Of a stretch of 64,000 nt of DNA, positions 29,363-38,799 are shown piece by piece. A program made the translations under genes and the position numbers. The first letter of the stretch is position 1. Each line of letters opens with the position of its first letter. Source of the stretch: GAS368 sp965227745 (GTDB lineage: Bacteria > Verrucomicrobiota > Verrucomicrobiia > Opitutales > Opitutaceae); contig OZ245769.1 in the NCBI GenBank assembly GCA_965227745.1, positions 4,464,001-4,528,000 of the forward strand, in the 5' to 3' direction. The notes under the pieces were generated by a model that searched no databases, was not told the DNA's origin, and saw only the letters and a list, made by a program, of their open reading frames with translations.

Positions 29363-32300
29363 ATGAAGAACCTACCCCGGTTTAGCTCCCTCGTCCTCCG
29401 CTGTCTCGTCCCCGCGGGCACATTTGCCCTCGCCACCGACCTCCACGCCCAAGCCGTTTCCACCGGCACCATCGAGGGCCGCGTCCTTGATAACGCCCAG
29501 GGCCGGTACCTCGAAAAAGCCCGGATCACGATCAACGATTCGAAGGAGGAAGTCTTCACCGACGCCTCGGGTTCCTACCGCATCCTCGGCGCGCCGGCGG
29601 GCACGGTTACGGTCAAGGTCTTCTACACCGGCCTCGGTTCCATTTCCCAGGTGGTTACCGTGGCCCCGGGCCAGACCGTGCAGCAGGACATCACGTTTGG
29701 AGCGGCGGCAGCCAAGACCCCTGGCGCCGCTGGTGAGACGATAAAGCTCGATGCGTTCACCGTTAATTCCTCGAAGGAAATGGAAGCCTCGGCGCGCGCG
29801 ATCAACGAGCAGCGCTTCGCGAAAAACATCACCAACGTCGTCTCAGCCGACGAATTCGGCACCATCGCCGATGGCTCGGTGGGCGAGTTCATGAAGTTTC
29901 TCCCCGGCATTACCTCCGACTACACCGGCGGTGACGCGCGCCGCTTCTCCATCAGCGGTGTGCCGGCGGGTAATGTCCCGATCTCCATGGGCGGCTTCGA
30001 TATGGCCAGCGCGTCCGGTGCTGGCACGGCCCGCGCCGTCGAGCTCGACCAAGTCTCGATCAACAGCGTCTCGCGCATCGAGGTGAATCGCTCGCCCACG
30101 CCCGAGCAGCCCGGCTCCGCCCTCGCGGGCTCGGTCAATTTCGTACCGCGCAGCGCCTTCGAGCGCAACCGCCCCTCCTACACCTACAGCCTCTCCTTCC
30201 TGATGAAGGACGCCGAGCGCGCCTTTCTCCGCCAAACCCCCGGCCCCGGCTGGGGCGAGAAGACCTATAAAATCCACCCCGGTATCGACGTCAGTGCCGT
30301 CGTGCCGGTGAACAAGAACTTCGGTTTCACCTTCTCCGCCGGTTACTCCATCCAATACACCCCGCAGAGCAACCAAGCCACGCAGTGGCGCGGTGCAGGT
30401 GTGGTCACCAATGTCGCGGCCAATCTCAATACGGGCTATCCCGCCACCACGCCGGATAATCCCTACCTTACCAACTACAGTTGGCGCGACTCCGGCAAGG
30501 ACACCACCCGCTACTCCTTCGCCACCACGATCGACTACCGCCTCTCGCGCAACGATCGCCTGTCCTTCAGCTTCTCGTACGCCTATCTCCGCGAGCACTT
30601 CGCCACGCGCACTCAGAACATCATCATCAACCGCGTCGCACCCGGCAACTGGGGCCCGACCTTCACGCACGGCGTGCCGAGCGTCTTCACGACCGCGTCG
30701 AACATCAACGCCGGCCAGATCGAACTCGTAAACAACGGTCGCATCCGCCCCGGCCGCACCATTATGCCGTCACTCCTCTGGCGTCATGACGGTCCCGTCT
30801 GGACGATGGAAACCGGCGCCTCCTATTCGACTTCGCGCATCGTTTACCAAGACATCGACGACGGCGCCTTCAACAGCTTCATCGGCCGCCGCACCAACGT
30901 TACGATCAACTTCGACGACATCTTTTACCTCCGCCCCGGCAAGTTCACCGTCACCGATCCCAACGGCCGCGTCGTCGATCCTTCCAACCTCGATAGCTAC
31001 TCCATCGTCTCGGCCAACAGCATCCGCCAGAAGGCCTACGAGACCCGCCGGCAGGCCTTTATGAATGCCCGCCGCGATTTCACCGTCCGCGAGACCCCCG
31101 TCACGGTCAAGGCCGGCCTCGACGCCCGCACCGTGGTGCGCGATCGCCGCGGCACCTCGGGTGAAACGTACAATTATGTCGGCGCCGATGGCCGCGCCAG
31201 CACTACGCCGACCACCACCGCCGGTCTCGTCAACGACGATAGTCCGCGTCCCTTCTTCGACGAGGTTTACTCGAGCCGCATCCCCGACTTCGGCCTTCCG
31301 AGGCAGGAGCAGGTCGATAACGGCAAGCTCTGGCAGGGTTACCTCGCCAACCCCAGCCGCTGGACGCGCGTCGCCACGACCGACTACACGAACGAGCGCA
31401 ACAACTCGAACATCGTCGACGAGCTCATCTCCTCCGCCTACCTGCGCCTCGATGCGAATTTCTTCCAGAACCGGCTGAAGCTCACCGGTGGCGTGCGCGC
31501 GGAGCAGACGAATATCAAGGCCGAGGGCGTGCTCAACGACCCGACGCTCAACTTCCAGCGCGACGCCGCGGGCAATGTGATCAAGGTCAACAATTCGCCC
31601 GTCTTCATCGTCAATCCCACGACCGATCCGCTCGGCGCCTTGATGAAGACCCAGATCGACCGCGGCTTCCACGCCAACAAAGAGTTCATCCGCTACTTCC
31701 CGAGCCTCAATGTGAATTACAACTTCACCGAGAATCTCATCGGCCGCGTGGCCTACTACCAGACGATCGGCCGCGCCGACTATAACAACTACATCAGCGG
31801 CGTGACGCTGCCGAATACCGAACTGCTTCCCAGCCCGAGCAACCGCATCACCGTGGGCAATGTAAACCTCAAGGCCTGGCAGGCCGAGAGCTACGTGGCC
31901 CGCCTGGAATATTACTTCCGCGGCGGCGGGCAGGTCTCCGCCTCGTCGTTCATCCGCGACTACAAAAACGCCTTCGCCGCCACCGTGGCTCGTCCTACCG
32001 CCCAGTTCCTCGCGACCTACGGCCTCGATCCCGACGTTTATGGCGACTACGATGTCTCGACCAACTATAACAACCCCGGCGTCGTCCGCATGTATGGCTT
32101 CGAGTTCGATTACTCGCAGCCGCTCACCTTCCTGCCGAACTACGCGCGCGGCATGCGCTTCTTCGTCAATGTCAGCTCCCAGCGCGCCAAGGATTCGTTC
32201 GACATGTTCCAGGACATGAATCCCTTCGTGGCCAACTACGGTCTCAGCATCACGCGCCCGAAGTGGAATCTCCGCATCAACGAAAACTATCGCGGCATCC

Positions 32301-32557
32301 AGCGCCGCGCGGCTGTCACCGGCGCGAGCATCGAGCCTGGCACCTACAACTACCGCCCGAAGCGGCTCTACATCGATATCAGCGGCGAGTACTATCTGCG
32401 CCGCAGCCTCGGCGTCTTCTTCGCGCTGCGTAACGTGGGCGGCGCGACCGAGGACACGAAGATCTACGGACCCAACACCCCGAAGTACGCCCGCTTCCGT
32501 CAGCGCGACGACTACGGTGGCTCGCTCTGGACCGCCGGCATCAAAGGCTCGTTCTAA
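29363..32557 (+). CDS. TonB-dependent receptor with carboxypeptidase-like N-terminal domain
   Basis: This 1064-residue outer-membrane protein starts MKNLPRFSSLVLRCLVPAGTFALATDLHAQA, a signal peptide. Residues about 33-115 form a carboxypeptidase-regulatory-like domain (GTIEGRVLDNAQGRYLEKARITI, TDASGSYRILGAPAGTVTVKVFYTGL). A plug domain follows (about 135-250; SVGEFMKFLPGITSDYTGG, VSRIEVNRSPTPEQPGSALAGSVNFV). The rest is a 22-strand-type barrel ending GGSLWTAGIKGSF with the terminal phenylalanine of a beta signal. It imports a large substrate using TonB energy. The substrate is unknown; such receptors in Opitutaceae often serve polymer uptake. A strong terminator follows. Confidence 0.92.
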   Translation: MKNLPRFSSLVLRCLVPAGTFALATDLHAQAVSTGTIEGRVLDNAQGRYLEKARITINDSKEEVFTDASGSYRILGAPAGTVTVKVFYTGLGSISQVVTVAPGQTVQQDITFGAAAAKTPGAAGETIKLDAFTVNSSKEMEASARAINEQRFAKNITNVVSADEFGTIADGSVGEFMKFLPGITSDYTGGDARRFSISGVPAGNVPISMGGFDMASASGAGTARAVELDQVSINSVSRIEVNRSPTPEQPGSALAGSVNFVPRSAFERNRPSYTYSLSFLMKDAERAFLRQTPGPGWGEKTYKIHPGIDVSAVVPVNKNFGFTFSAGYSIQYTPQSNQATQWRGAGVVTNVAANLNTGYPATTPDNPYLTNYSWRDSGKDTTRYSFATTIDYRLSRNDRLSFSFSYAYLREHFATRTQNIIINRVAPGNWGPTFTHGVPSVFTTASNINAGQIELVNNGRIRPGRTIMPSLLWRHDGPVWTMETGASYSTSRIVYQDIDDGAFNSFIGRRTNVTINFDDIFYLRPGKFTVTDPNGRVVDPSNLDSYSIVSANSIRQKAYETRRQAFMNARRDFTVRETPVTVKAGLDARTVVRDRRGTSGETYNYVGADGRASTTPTTTAGLVNDDSPRPFFDEVYSSRIPDFGLPRQEQVDNGKLWQGYLANPSRWTRVATTDYTNERNNSNIVDELISSAYLRLDANFFQNRLKLTGGVRAEQTNIKAEGVLNDPTLNFQRDAAGNVIKVNNSPVFIVNPTTDPLGALMKTQIDRGFHANKEFIRYFPSLNVNYNFTENLIGRVAYYQTIGRADYNNYISGVTLPNTELLPSPSNRITVGNVNLKAWQAESYVARLEYYFRGGGQVSASSFIRDYKNAFAATVARPTAQFLATYGLDPDVYGDYDVSTNYNNPGVVRMYGFEFDYSQPLTFLPNYARGMRFFVNVSSQRAKDSFDMFQDMNPFVANYGLSITRPKWNLRINENYRGIQRRAAVTGASIEPGTYNYRPKRLYIDISGEYYLRRSLGVFFALRNVGGATEDTKIYGPNTPKYARFRQRDDYGGSLWTAGIKGSF

Positions 32558-32596
32558 GCGCGGTTAACAAACGCTGCGAAGCGGGGTCGAATTTCC

Positions 32597-32622
32597 GGGG
32601 CGGACGAAAGTCCGCCCCTTTT
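32597..32622 (+). terminator. Rho-independent terminator after TonB receptor
   Basis: GGGGCGGAC, tetraloop GAAA, GTCCGCCCC, then TTTT. The nine-pair stem is perfect, 40 bp after the receptor stop. Confidence 0.9.
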
Positions 32623-32774
32623 CGTAACCGCGAGCGCCAGCGAGTGGAGCGAAGAAACGCCACCGCCGCCTGCGCCCGAATTATGCAATGCTCGCACAAT
32701 GTTCACCGAAAATTCGCGTGGCGGGCTTGCGCCGCGCGCCTACGATCGGCGTGATCGTCGTTGGCAAATCCCCT

Positions 32775-34175
32775 ATGAAATTTCTCTCCCTGCTTCGTGC
32801 GCTCCCGACGATCTCAGCGTGTTTGATTCTCAGTGCTACATTTGGGTCGTTGGCTGCGGCGGCGGAGACGAAGGCGGCTGCGCCGATCGGCGATCCCGCG
32901 CCTGCGCCCGCTCTCCGCTGGTTTAAGGGCAATACGCACACGCATTCGCTCTGGAGCGATGGTGACGACTACCCGGAGATGATCGCCGGTTGGTATAAGG
33001 ATCATGGATACAACTTCCTCGCGATCTCCGATCACAATGTCCTCGAGGAGGGCACGCGTTGGTTTGAGCTCAAACCGCCGGCCGTCGACAAGGGCGAGCG
33101 CACGATCAAGGGCGGCGGCGACACGCTCAAAAAATACCTCGCGCGCTTCGGCGCCGATTGGGTCGAGCAGCGTGAGACCGGAGGGAAAAAGGAAGTGCGC
33201 CTCAAGCCCCTCGCCGAGTATCGCACGCTCTTCGAGGAAAGCGGCCGTTTTCTCATGATCCCGAGCGAGGAAATCACCGCGACGTGGAAGAAAGCGAAGA
33301 CCGCCACCGAGCCCGAGATGGGCGGCCCCGTGCACATCAACGTCACCAACCCCCGCGATTTCACCGCCCCCGTCACCGGTGCTGACAATGCCCTCGAGAT
33401 CATCCAGCGCACCGTCGACGCCATCCTCGCGCAGCGCGTGAAGACGGGGCAGCCGATGTTCACCCACATCAATCACCCGAACTTCGTCTGGGGCGTCACC
33501 GCCGAGGAGCTGATGCAGGTGCACAACGAAAAGTTTTTCGAAATCTACAACGGCCACCCCGGCGTGCACAACGAGGGCGACGCCACGCGTCTCAGCTACG
33601 ATCAGATGTGGGACGCCATCCTCACCCGCCGCCTCACCGAGTTGAAACTCGGCGTGATGTACGGTGTGGGCGTCGACGACTCGCATCACTACCACGACAT
33701 CATGATCGGCAAGAGTAACTCGGGCCGCGGGTGGATCCAGGTGCGCACCCGCCGCCTCACCCCCGAGTCGATCATCGCCGCGATGGAAGCGGGCGACTTC
33801 TATGCGAGTTCCGGCGTGACTCTTACGGATGTCACGCGCGCCGATGGCAAACTCGCCGTCGAAATCCAAGCCGAGCCCGGCGTGACCTACACGATCCAAT
33901 TCATCGGCACGCGCCAGGGCTACGACCCCGCGAGCCAGCTCATCCCTCAGCCGGAAAAAGAAGCCCCGCGCAAAACGCTTCCGCACCGCCGCTACAGCAA
34001 AGACGTCGGCGCCGTCCTCGAAGAAATCAAGGGCACTAAGGCCACCTACACGCTGAAGGGCGACGAGATCTACGTCCGCGCCAAGATCGTCTCCTCGAAG
34101 CCGAAGGCGAACGGCAGCGTGGCCGGCGAGTTCGAGACCGCGTGGACGCAGCCGCTGGTGGGCGCGGCGAAGTGA
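32775..34175 (+). CDS. Exported PHP-domain metal-dependent hydrolase
   Basis: This 466-residue protein has a signal peptide (MKFLSLLRALPTISACLILSATFGSLAAAAE) and a PHP-like active site: GNTHTHSLWSDGD with His55 and His57, FLAISDHN with Asp86-His87, MIPSEEITA, FTHINHPN, and YGVGVDDSHHYHD. PHP domains bind two or three metals and cleave phosphoesters. The family of exported forms is poorly characterised, so the substrate is open. The C-terminal 130 residues form a beta domain (KLAVEIQAEPGVTYTIQFIGTRQG). ATG 32,775 is chosen for the signal peptide; the upstream extension is not plausible. The gene has its own leader after the terminator. Confidence 0.85.
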   Translation: MKFLSLLRALPTISACLILSATFGSLAAAAETKAAAPIGDPAPAPALRWFKGNTHTHSLWSDGDDYPEMIAGWYKDHGYNFLAISDHNVLEEGTRWFELKPPAVDKGERTIKGGGDTLKKYLARFGADWVEQRETGGKKEVRLKPLAEYRTLFEESGRFLMIPSEEITATWKKAKTATEPEMGGPVHINVTNPRDFTAPVTGADNALEIIQRTVDAILAQRVKTGQPMFTHINHPNFVWGVTAEELMQVHNEKFFEIYNGHPGVHNEGDATRLSYDQMWDAILTRRLTELKLGVMYGVGVDDSHHYHDIMIGKSNSGRGWIQVRTRRLTPESIIAAMEAGDFYASSGVTLTDVTRADGKLAVEIQAEPGVTYTIQFIGTRQGYDPASQLIPQPEKEAPRKTLPHRRYSKDVGAVLEEIKGTKATYTLKGDEIYVRAKIVSSKPKANGSVAGEFETAWTQPLVGAAK

Positions 34176-34182
34176 TTAAAGG

Positions 34183-34225
34183 AGGGGCGCTTTCCCAAGC
34201 GCCCAACGGCGGTTAGGAAACCGCC
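34183..34225. repeat. Tandem hairpins, GGCGGTT family copy 1
   Basis: GGGCGCTT-TCCC-AAGCGCCC (34185-34204) is followed by GGCGGTT-AGGA-AACCGCC (34208-34225 with lead base) and GCTCCGTTC. The second hairpin with its tail recurs at 41388. Lying between convergent genes, the pair may terminate both. Confidence 0.65.
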
Positions 34226-34244
34226 GCTCCGTTCCAGCCACCCC

Positions 34245-35207
34245 TCACCACACCTTCGCCGCCTTCGCCTGCTCGACCTGTTTTTCCGCGACATCATCCA
34301 GCTCGCTCAAAAAATCCAAGCCCGTGCGCCGCTGGATTTCGTCGATGCTCGTGAGGTAGCGGTCGGGTTCGGTGTTGGCGGGAGTTTCCTGCGGGACCAG
34401 AAACGCCATCGTGCGTAAACGGCCCTCGTTTTCGTCGATCACGATGAGGAAAAATGCGTCGGGCACGGCCACGCCGCCGCGCAGTCGCTGCGGTTGCGGG
34501 CCGAAGACGGGGCCGGCGATGACCCACACCTCGGCGTAGCGCGCGGGCCAGCTCGTCGCGATCCGCTGCTCCAGTTCCTTCCACAGCCCGGCGTTGAGCG
34601 CGTGCCGCTGGGGCACGACGTTGGACATGAGAAAGGTTTCGCGCTGCGCCGCCTCGCCGTAGTGCGTGGCGATGGCGTAGTTGGGCGCCATGTGGCCGCG
34701 GTCGTAGCCGCTGTTGGTGTAGTCGGTGGAGGGCACGCGGGCGGAGGTGCGGCGGTCGACTTCGAATTTCTCCGGTCGCGCGGCGGGCTTGGGGATCTCC
34801 GCGAGATCGCGCATGTGGTACGCGGCCCAGAGCGGATTGCCGAGGGCGTCGCTGTAGCCGACGATGTAGGCTTGGTTGGTCAACACGCGGAAAGTCGGCG
34901 CGTCGGGTCCCGGGCCGGGGCGGGGCGCGCCGCCATAGACGAGGGCTTTGTCGCCCGCCGCGATTTTGCCCGTCGCGCTGTCGGCATAGTAGAGCTGCCA
35001 GACGTCCCAGGCGACATCGAGGGCCGTGACGTGCTTGTTGTGCGCAAAGGTAGCCGCGACCAGCCGCTGCACTTCGCTTTGCCGCGAGGCCGGCTGGATC
35101 ACGTACCAGCCGCCGAGCAGCCCGGCCACGCCGAGATTCAGCCAGAGAAAGAAACGCACGGCACCGCGCGGCACGGGGAACGGTTTTCGACGGGAGCGGG
35201 CAGACAT
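34245..35207 (-). CDS. Membrane-anchored DNA/RNA non-specific endonuclease (EndoG/NUC1 type)
   Basis: The 320-residue protein has one N-terminal membrane helix (FFLWLNLGVAGLLGGWYVI, about residues 19-37) and then a beta-beta-alpha-metal nuclease. The active motif DRGHMAP is at residues 169-175 with catalytic His172; Asn205 in RHALNAGLW fits the metal ligand. VWVIAGPVFG and VPDAFFLIVID complete the family pattern. Such enzymes cut DNA and RNA without sequence preference. Here it should work in the periplasm, for nucleic acid breakdown or defence. It is convergent with the PHP gene and divergent from the FAD oxidoreductase gene. Confidence 0.9.
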   Translation of the reverse strand: MSARSRRKPFPVPRGAVRFFLWLNLGVAGLLGGWYVIQPASRQSEVQRLVAATFAHNKHVTALDVAWDVWQLYYADSATGKIAAGDKALVYGGAPRPGPGPDAPTFRVLTNQAYIVGYSDALGNPLWAAYHMRDLAEIPKPAARPEKFEVDRRTSARVPSTDYTNSGYDRGHMAPNYAIATHYGEAAQRETFLMSNVVPQRHALNAGLWKELEQRIATSWPARYAEVWVIAGPVFGPQPQRLRGGVAVPDAFFLIVIDENEGRLRTMAFLVPQETPANTEPDRYLTSIDEIQRRTGLDFLSELDDVAEKQVEQAKAAKVW

Positions 35208-35330
35208 GCGCCGCCCACGCTCGCGATTTGCGCGGCGCGCTCAAGTCGGCATTTCCGTTACGCGCCCGCTTTACATTTCTTAACTTTAGAAGCTGGTCCC
35301 AACCGCCTCGAATCCCCACACTGAAAGGCT

Positions 35331-37433
35331 ATGACGAGAATGCCCCTTCGTGTCGTATTCCCCTTGATTGCTTTGGTTGCGACCGCCTTGCGCGCGTTCG
35401 CGGCGGCGCCGGCCTCGTACGATGTCGTCATCTACGGCGGCACCTCGAGCGGCGTGGCCGCCGCGATCCAGACCGCCCGCATGGGCAAGACCGCCGTGAT
35501 CATTGAGCCGACGAAATTCCTCGGCGGCCTGACCACCGGCGGCCTCGGCGCGACCGACATTGGCAACAAGCGCGCCATCGGCGGCATCTCGCGCGAATTT
35601 TACGGGCGCGTGTGGCAGTATTACCAGGACCCGAAGGTATGGACGCGCCAGTCGCGCGCGGACTATTTCGACCGCCGCAACAAGACCACCGAGGCCGACG
35701 AAAAGACCATGTGGACCTTTGAGCCCCATGTCGCGACCAAGATCTACGACGACATGCTCCGCGATGCGGGTTCGAAAATCGCCGTCGTCTACGGCGAGCG
35801 CCTCGACCTCGCCAAGGGCAAGGGCGTCATCAAGGACGGCGCGCGCATCGTGCGCATCGTGATGGAGAGCGGCCGCGCATTTGAAGGCGCGATGTTCATC
35901 GATGCCACCTACGAAGGTGACCTCCTCGCCAAGGCGGGCGTGAGCTACCACGTGGGTCGCGAGGCCAACGCGGTTTACGGCGAGAGCATCAATGGCGTGC
36001 AAGTCGCACACACCGTCAGCCACCAGTTCACCAAGAAGGTCGACCCCTACGTGAAGCCCGGCGACCCCAAGAGCGGCCTGCTCCCCGGCATCAACCCCGA
36101 CGGCCCCGGCGAGGAATTCTCCGGCGACAAAAAAGTGCAGGCCTACAATTTCCGCATGACCACGACCGACGTGCCGGAAAATCGCCGCGCGTGGGAGAAG
36201 CCCGCGAACTACGACCCGCAGTGGTTCGAGCTGCTGCTGCGCAACTGCGAGGCCGGCGACGAACGCATCCCGTGGAATCCCGTGTGGATGCCCAACCGCA
36301 AGACCGACACGAATAACAACTTCGCCATCAGCACCGATTTCATCGGCCAGAACTGGGATTATCCCGAGGCCGACTACGCCACGCGCGCGAAAATCTGGAA
36401 GGCGCACGAGGATTGGCAAAAAGGTCTGATGTGGACGCTCGCCAACAGCCCCCGCGTGCCGGAAAAAGTGCGCGCGGAATTCCAGCGCCTCGGCCTCGCC
36501 AAGGATGAGTTCAAGGACAACGACAACTGGCCGCGCCAGCTCTACGTGCGCGAGGCGCGCCGCATGATCAGCGAGTACGTGATGACGGAAAAGAACTGCC
36601 TGCGCACCGAAGTCGTCCCCGACAGCGTGGGCATGGGCGCGTACAACATGGATTCGCACAACATCCAGCGCTTCGTGACGAAGGAGGGGTTCGTGCGCAA
36701 CGAAGGTGACGTGCAAGTCCGCGTGCGGCCGTATCCCATCAGCTACCGCAGCCTCCGGCCCAAGGCCAGCGAGTGCACCAATCTCCTCGCGCCCACCTGC
36801 CTCAGCTCCTCGCACATCGCCTTTGGCAGCATCCGCATGGAGCCGGTGTTCATGGTGCTCGGCCAAAGCTCCGCGACCGCCGCCGTGCACGCCATCGAGG
36901 AGCGCACGACGATCCAGAACATCGATCCCGCCAAGCTGAAGGCGCGCCTCTTGAAAGACGGCCAGGTCCTCGATTTCGAGAGCGACCCGCTCCCGCCGAG
37001 AACCACGAAGGCCAAGCCCCCCGGTATCGTGGTCGATGAGACCGAGGCCCAGCTCAAGGGCTTCGACACCCACAGCAGTGCCAACGGCCCCTTCGTCGGC
37101 GCCGGCTACCAGCACGACAGCAACGCGAACAAGGGCTCACAGACCGCGCGTTTCGTCGCCGACCTCCCCAAGGAAGGCCGCTATCGCGTCGCCATCGCCT
37201 ATCCGATGAACGCCAACCGCGCGTCGAATATCCCCGTCACAATCCACCACGCCGACGGCGAAACCAAGGTCACGCTCGACGAAAAGAAAAAGCCCGAGAT
37301 CGACGGCCTGCTCCAGCCCGTCGGCACGTTTCGCTTCGCGAAAGGCCAGACGGGTTACGTCGAAATCTCCAATGCCGGCACCGATGGCTACGTGGTGATC
37401 GACGCCGTGCAGTGGCTCGAAGTGAAACCGTAA
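35331..37433 (+). CDS. Exported FAD-dependent oxidoreductase with C-terminal golvesin-like domain
   Basis: This 700-residue protein begins with a signal peptide ending near AFAAAPA. The FAD-binding Rossmann motif is DVVIYGGTSSGVAAAIQTARMGKTAVIIEPTKFLGGLTTGGLG (about residues 30-75). The body matches the FAD_oxidored family (PF12831 type), with YNFRMTTTDVPENR and EYVMTEKNCLRTEVVPDSVGMGAYNMDSHN. The last 135 residues (GFDTHSSANGPFVGAGYQHDSN, GRYRVAIAYPMNANRASNIPVTIHHADG, VVIDAVQWLEV) are a golvesin/xanthan-lyase-like carbohydrate-associated beta domain. It probably acts on a polymer or sugar in the periplasm. The metalloprotease gene starts five bases after its stop, so they form an operon. Confidence 0.87.
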   Translation: MTRMPLRVVFPLIALVATALRAFAAAPASYDVVIYGGTSSGVAAAIQTARMGKTAVIIEPTKFLGGLTTGGLGATDIGNKRAIGGISREFYGRVWQYYQDPKVWTRQSRADYFDRRNKTTEADEKTMWTFEPHVATKIYDDMLRDAGSKIAVVYGERLDLAKGKGVIKDGARIVRIVMESGRAFEGAMFIDATYEGDLLAKAGVSYHVGREANAVYGESINGVQVAHTVSHQFTKKVDPYVKPGDPKSGLLPGINPDGPGEEFSGDKKVQAYNFRMTTTDVPENRRAWEKPANYDPQWFELLLRNCEAGDERIPWNPVWMPNRKTDTNNNFAISTDFIGQNWDYPEADYATRAKIWKAHEDWQKGLMWTLANSPRVPEKVRAEFQRLGLAKDEFKDNDNWPRQLYVREARRMISEYVMTEKNCLRTEVVPDSVGMGAYNMDSHNIQRFVTKEGFVRNEGDVQVRVRPYPISYRSLRPKASECTNLLAPTCLSSSHIAFGSIRMEPVFMVLGQSSATAAVHAIEERTTIQNIDPAKLKARLLKDGQVLDFESDPLPPRTTKAKPPGIVVDETEAQLKGFDTHSSANGPFVGAGYQHDSNANKGSQTARFVADLPKEGRYRVAIAYPMNANRASNIPVTIHHADGETKVTLDEKKKPEIDGLLQPVGTFRFAKGQTGYVEISNAGTDGYVVIDAVQWLEVKP

Positions 37434-37437
37434 ACCG

Positions 37438-38673
37438 ATGGCGGGTGCGTCGGCAGTCCGCGGGAAACTCGTGGGGCTGGCGCTGCTCGCGCTACTGGCG
37501 TTGGGCTCGGGCTGCCATTCCGTGCCGGAGAAAGAGAAACAGGCGAATTACTTTGGCGGGGACAGACGCCACTGGCTGAGTTCCGCGGCGCGCTACCGCA
37601 AGCTGCTGGTCGAGATCGACGCGGTGAAAGGCTGCGAGCCCACCACGTACGAACTGGCCACGATCCGCTCGTTTTTAACCGAGAACGTGAGCAAGCCCGA
37701 TGGCATCACGATCAAGGTCGACGACATCATCCCGCCGGAGGTGGCGGTTAACTACAGCTCGGATGCGCTGGCGCTAACGTACATGGGTGGCCCGCCGGAT
37801 GACGACACGGCATTTCTCTACCTCATTTTCTATCGGACCAAACTCAACGGGCTCGGGGTGAAGGCGGAGAACCCGCAGACGAGCTGGTTTCCATTTCCCG
37901 GCGCGATTTTCGTCGATCGTTCCTACGGCTGGTTTTTCGACCTTTGCTTTCGCAAGACCGCCCGCCCCGCGATTCTGCGCCACGAAATCGGTCACGCGCT
38001 GGGTCTCGCCGAGAAAAGCGATCACGCCAAGAATGGCCACTGCACGGACGACTATTGCCTGATGGCCACCTCACTGTGGTTTAGCTACGGGCAACTCTTC
38101 CATCTGCGATCACCGTGGATGAATCTCGCGCTGTGCGACCAGTGCCGGCGCGATCTCCTCGCGTACAAAACGGAGGCGACGAGTCCGCTCCACGAGCGCT
38201 ACTGGCACGGATATTTTCTGCAGGAGCACGACGGCTTCCAGATCTTGACCCGACCGGGATTTGTTTATGCCACGTTTGGTCCACTGGCCGATCTCTCGTG
38301 GGAAAACGTCGAGAAAAAGCGCCACGAAGCGCTGGCGGACGATCCGCGCGCGGTAACGAGTTATACGGTCACGAATTTCGACCCGGAGCGCGATCCGTCG
38401 GCGCTGGGCCGCATGATCGAGATTGGCGGAGAGATCTTTCCCGACATGGGGAAACGGATCATGGAGCGCACGGCCGAAATGGCAGAAGCGAGTTTGACGA
38501 CCGAGCCCGAGGTGGTCCGCGTGGCGACCAGCGACGGCCTGATGGCGGTCGCCAAAAAATTTCCCGAGTTGCTTGCGAGGCTCGAAGCGGTGCGGAAGAA
38601 ATTTACGGAAAGCGCCACAGCGGAAGCCGCCGCAGCGGCGGTGAATGCGGCGGCACCGGGGGAGAAGGAGTAG
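37438..38673 (+). CDS. Archaemetzincin-like metalloprotease with lipoprotein-type N-terminus
   Basis: This 411-residue protein has an N-terminal hydrophobic helix ending LGSGC26, a weak lipobox. The zinc site is HEIGHALG at residues 182-189, followed by SDH196 and HC202-TDDY-CLM209, and later CDQC at 233-236. The Cys-rich part matches the second zinc site of archaemetzincins (HCx4CxM and CxxC). The spacing between HExxHxxG and HC is longer than in that family, and the CxxC comes 23 residues after Met209 instead of about 17. The C-terminal 170 residues are a separate helical region. It likely cleaves a protein or peptide at the envelope, in an operon with the FAD enzyme. Confidence 0.75.
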   Translation: MAGASAVRGKLVGLALLALLALGSGCHSVPEKEKQANYFGGDRRHWLSSAARYRKLLVEIDAVKGCEPTTYELATIRSFLTENVSKPDGITIKVDDIIPPEVAVNYSSDALALTYMGGPPDDDTAFLYLIFYRTKLNGLGVKAENPQTSWFPFPGAIFVDRSYGWFFDLCFRKTARPAILRHEIGHALGLAEKSDHAKNGHCTDDYCLMATSLWFSYGQLFHLRSPWMNLALCDQCRRDLLAYKTEATSPLHERYWHGYFLQEHDGFQILTRPGFVYATFGPLADLSWENVEKKRHEALADDPRAVTSYTVTNFDPERDPSALGRMIEIGGEIFPDMGKRIMERTAEMAEASLTTEPEVVRVATSDGLMAVAKKFPELLARLEAVRKKFTESATAEAAAAAVNAAAPGEKE

Positions 38674-38690
38674 GGGCGGCTCGGGCTGGG

Positions 38691-38784
38691 CTCTTTCTCT
38701 TTCCTCTTTATCTTAATCTTTCTCTCAGTCGGCCCGCTTTTGGTCCTGACGAAAGAGAAAGATAAAGAAGAAAGAGAAAGATGA
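38691..38784. repeat. Inverted pair of pyrimidine-rich repeats (host copy)
   Basis: A near-consensus copy (38691-38727: CTCTTTCTCTTTCCTC, TTTATC, TTAATCTTTCTCTC) faces a reverse-strand copy (38751-38784) across 23 bp. The arms can fold into a long hairpin between two convergent genes, so it may terminate both. This is the only copy found outside the prophage, and it shows that the repeat belongs to the host genome as well. Confidence 0.75.
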
Positions 38785-38799
38785 TCTGAACGAGCGCGG

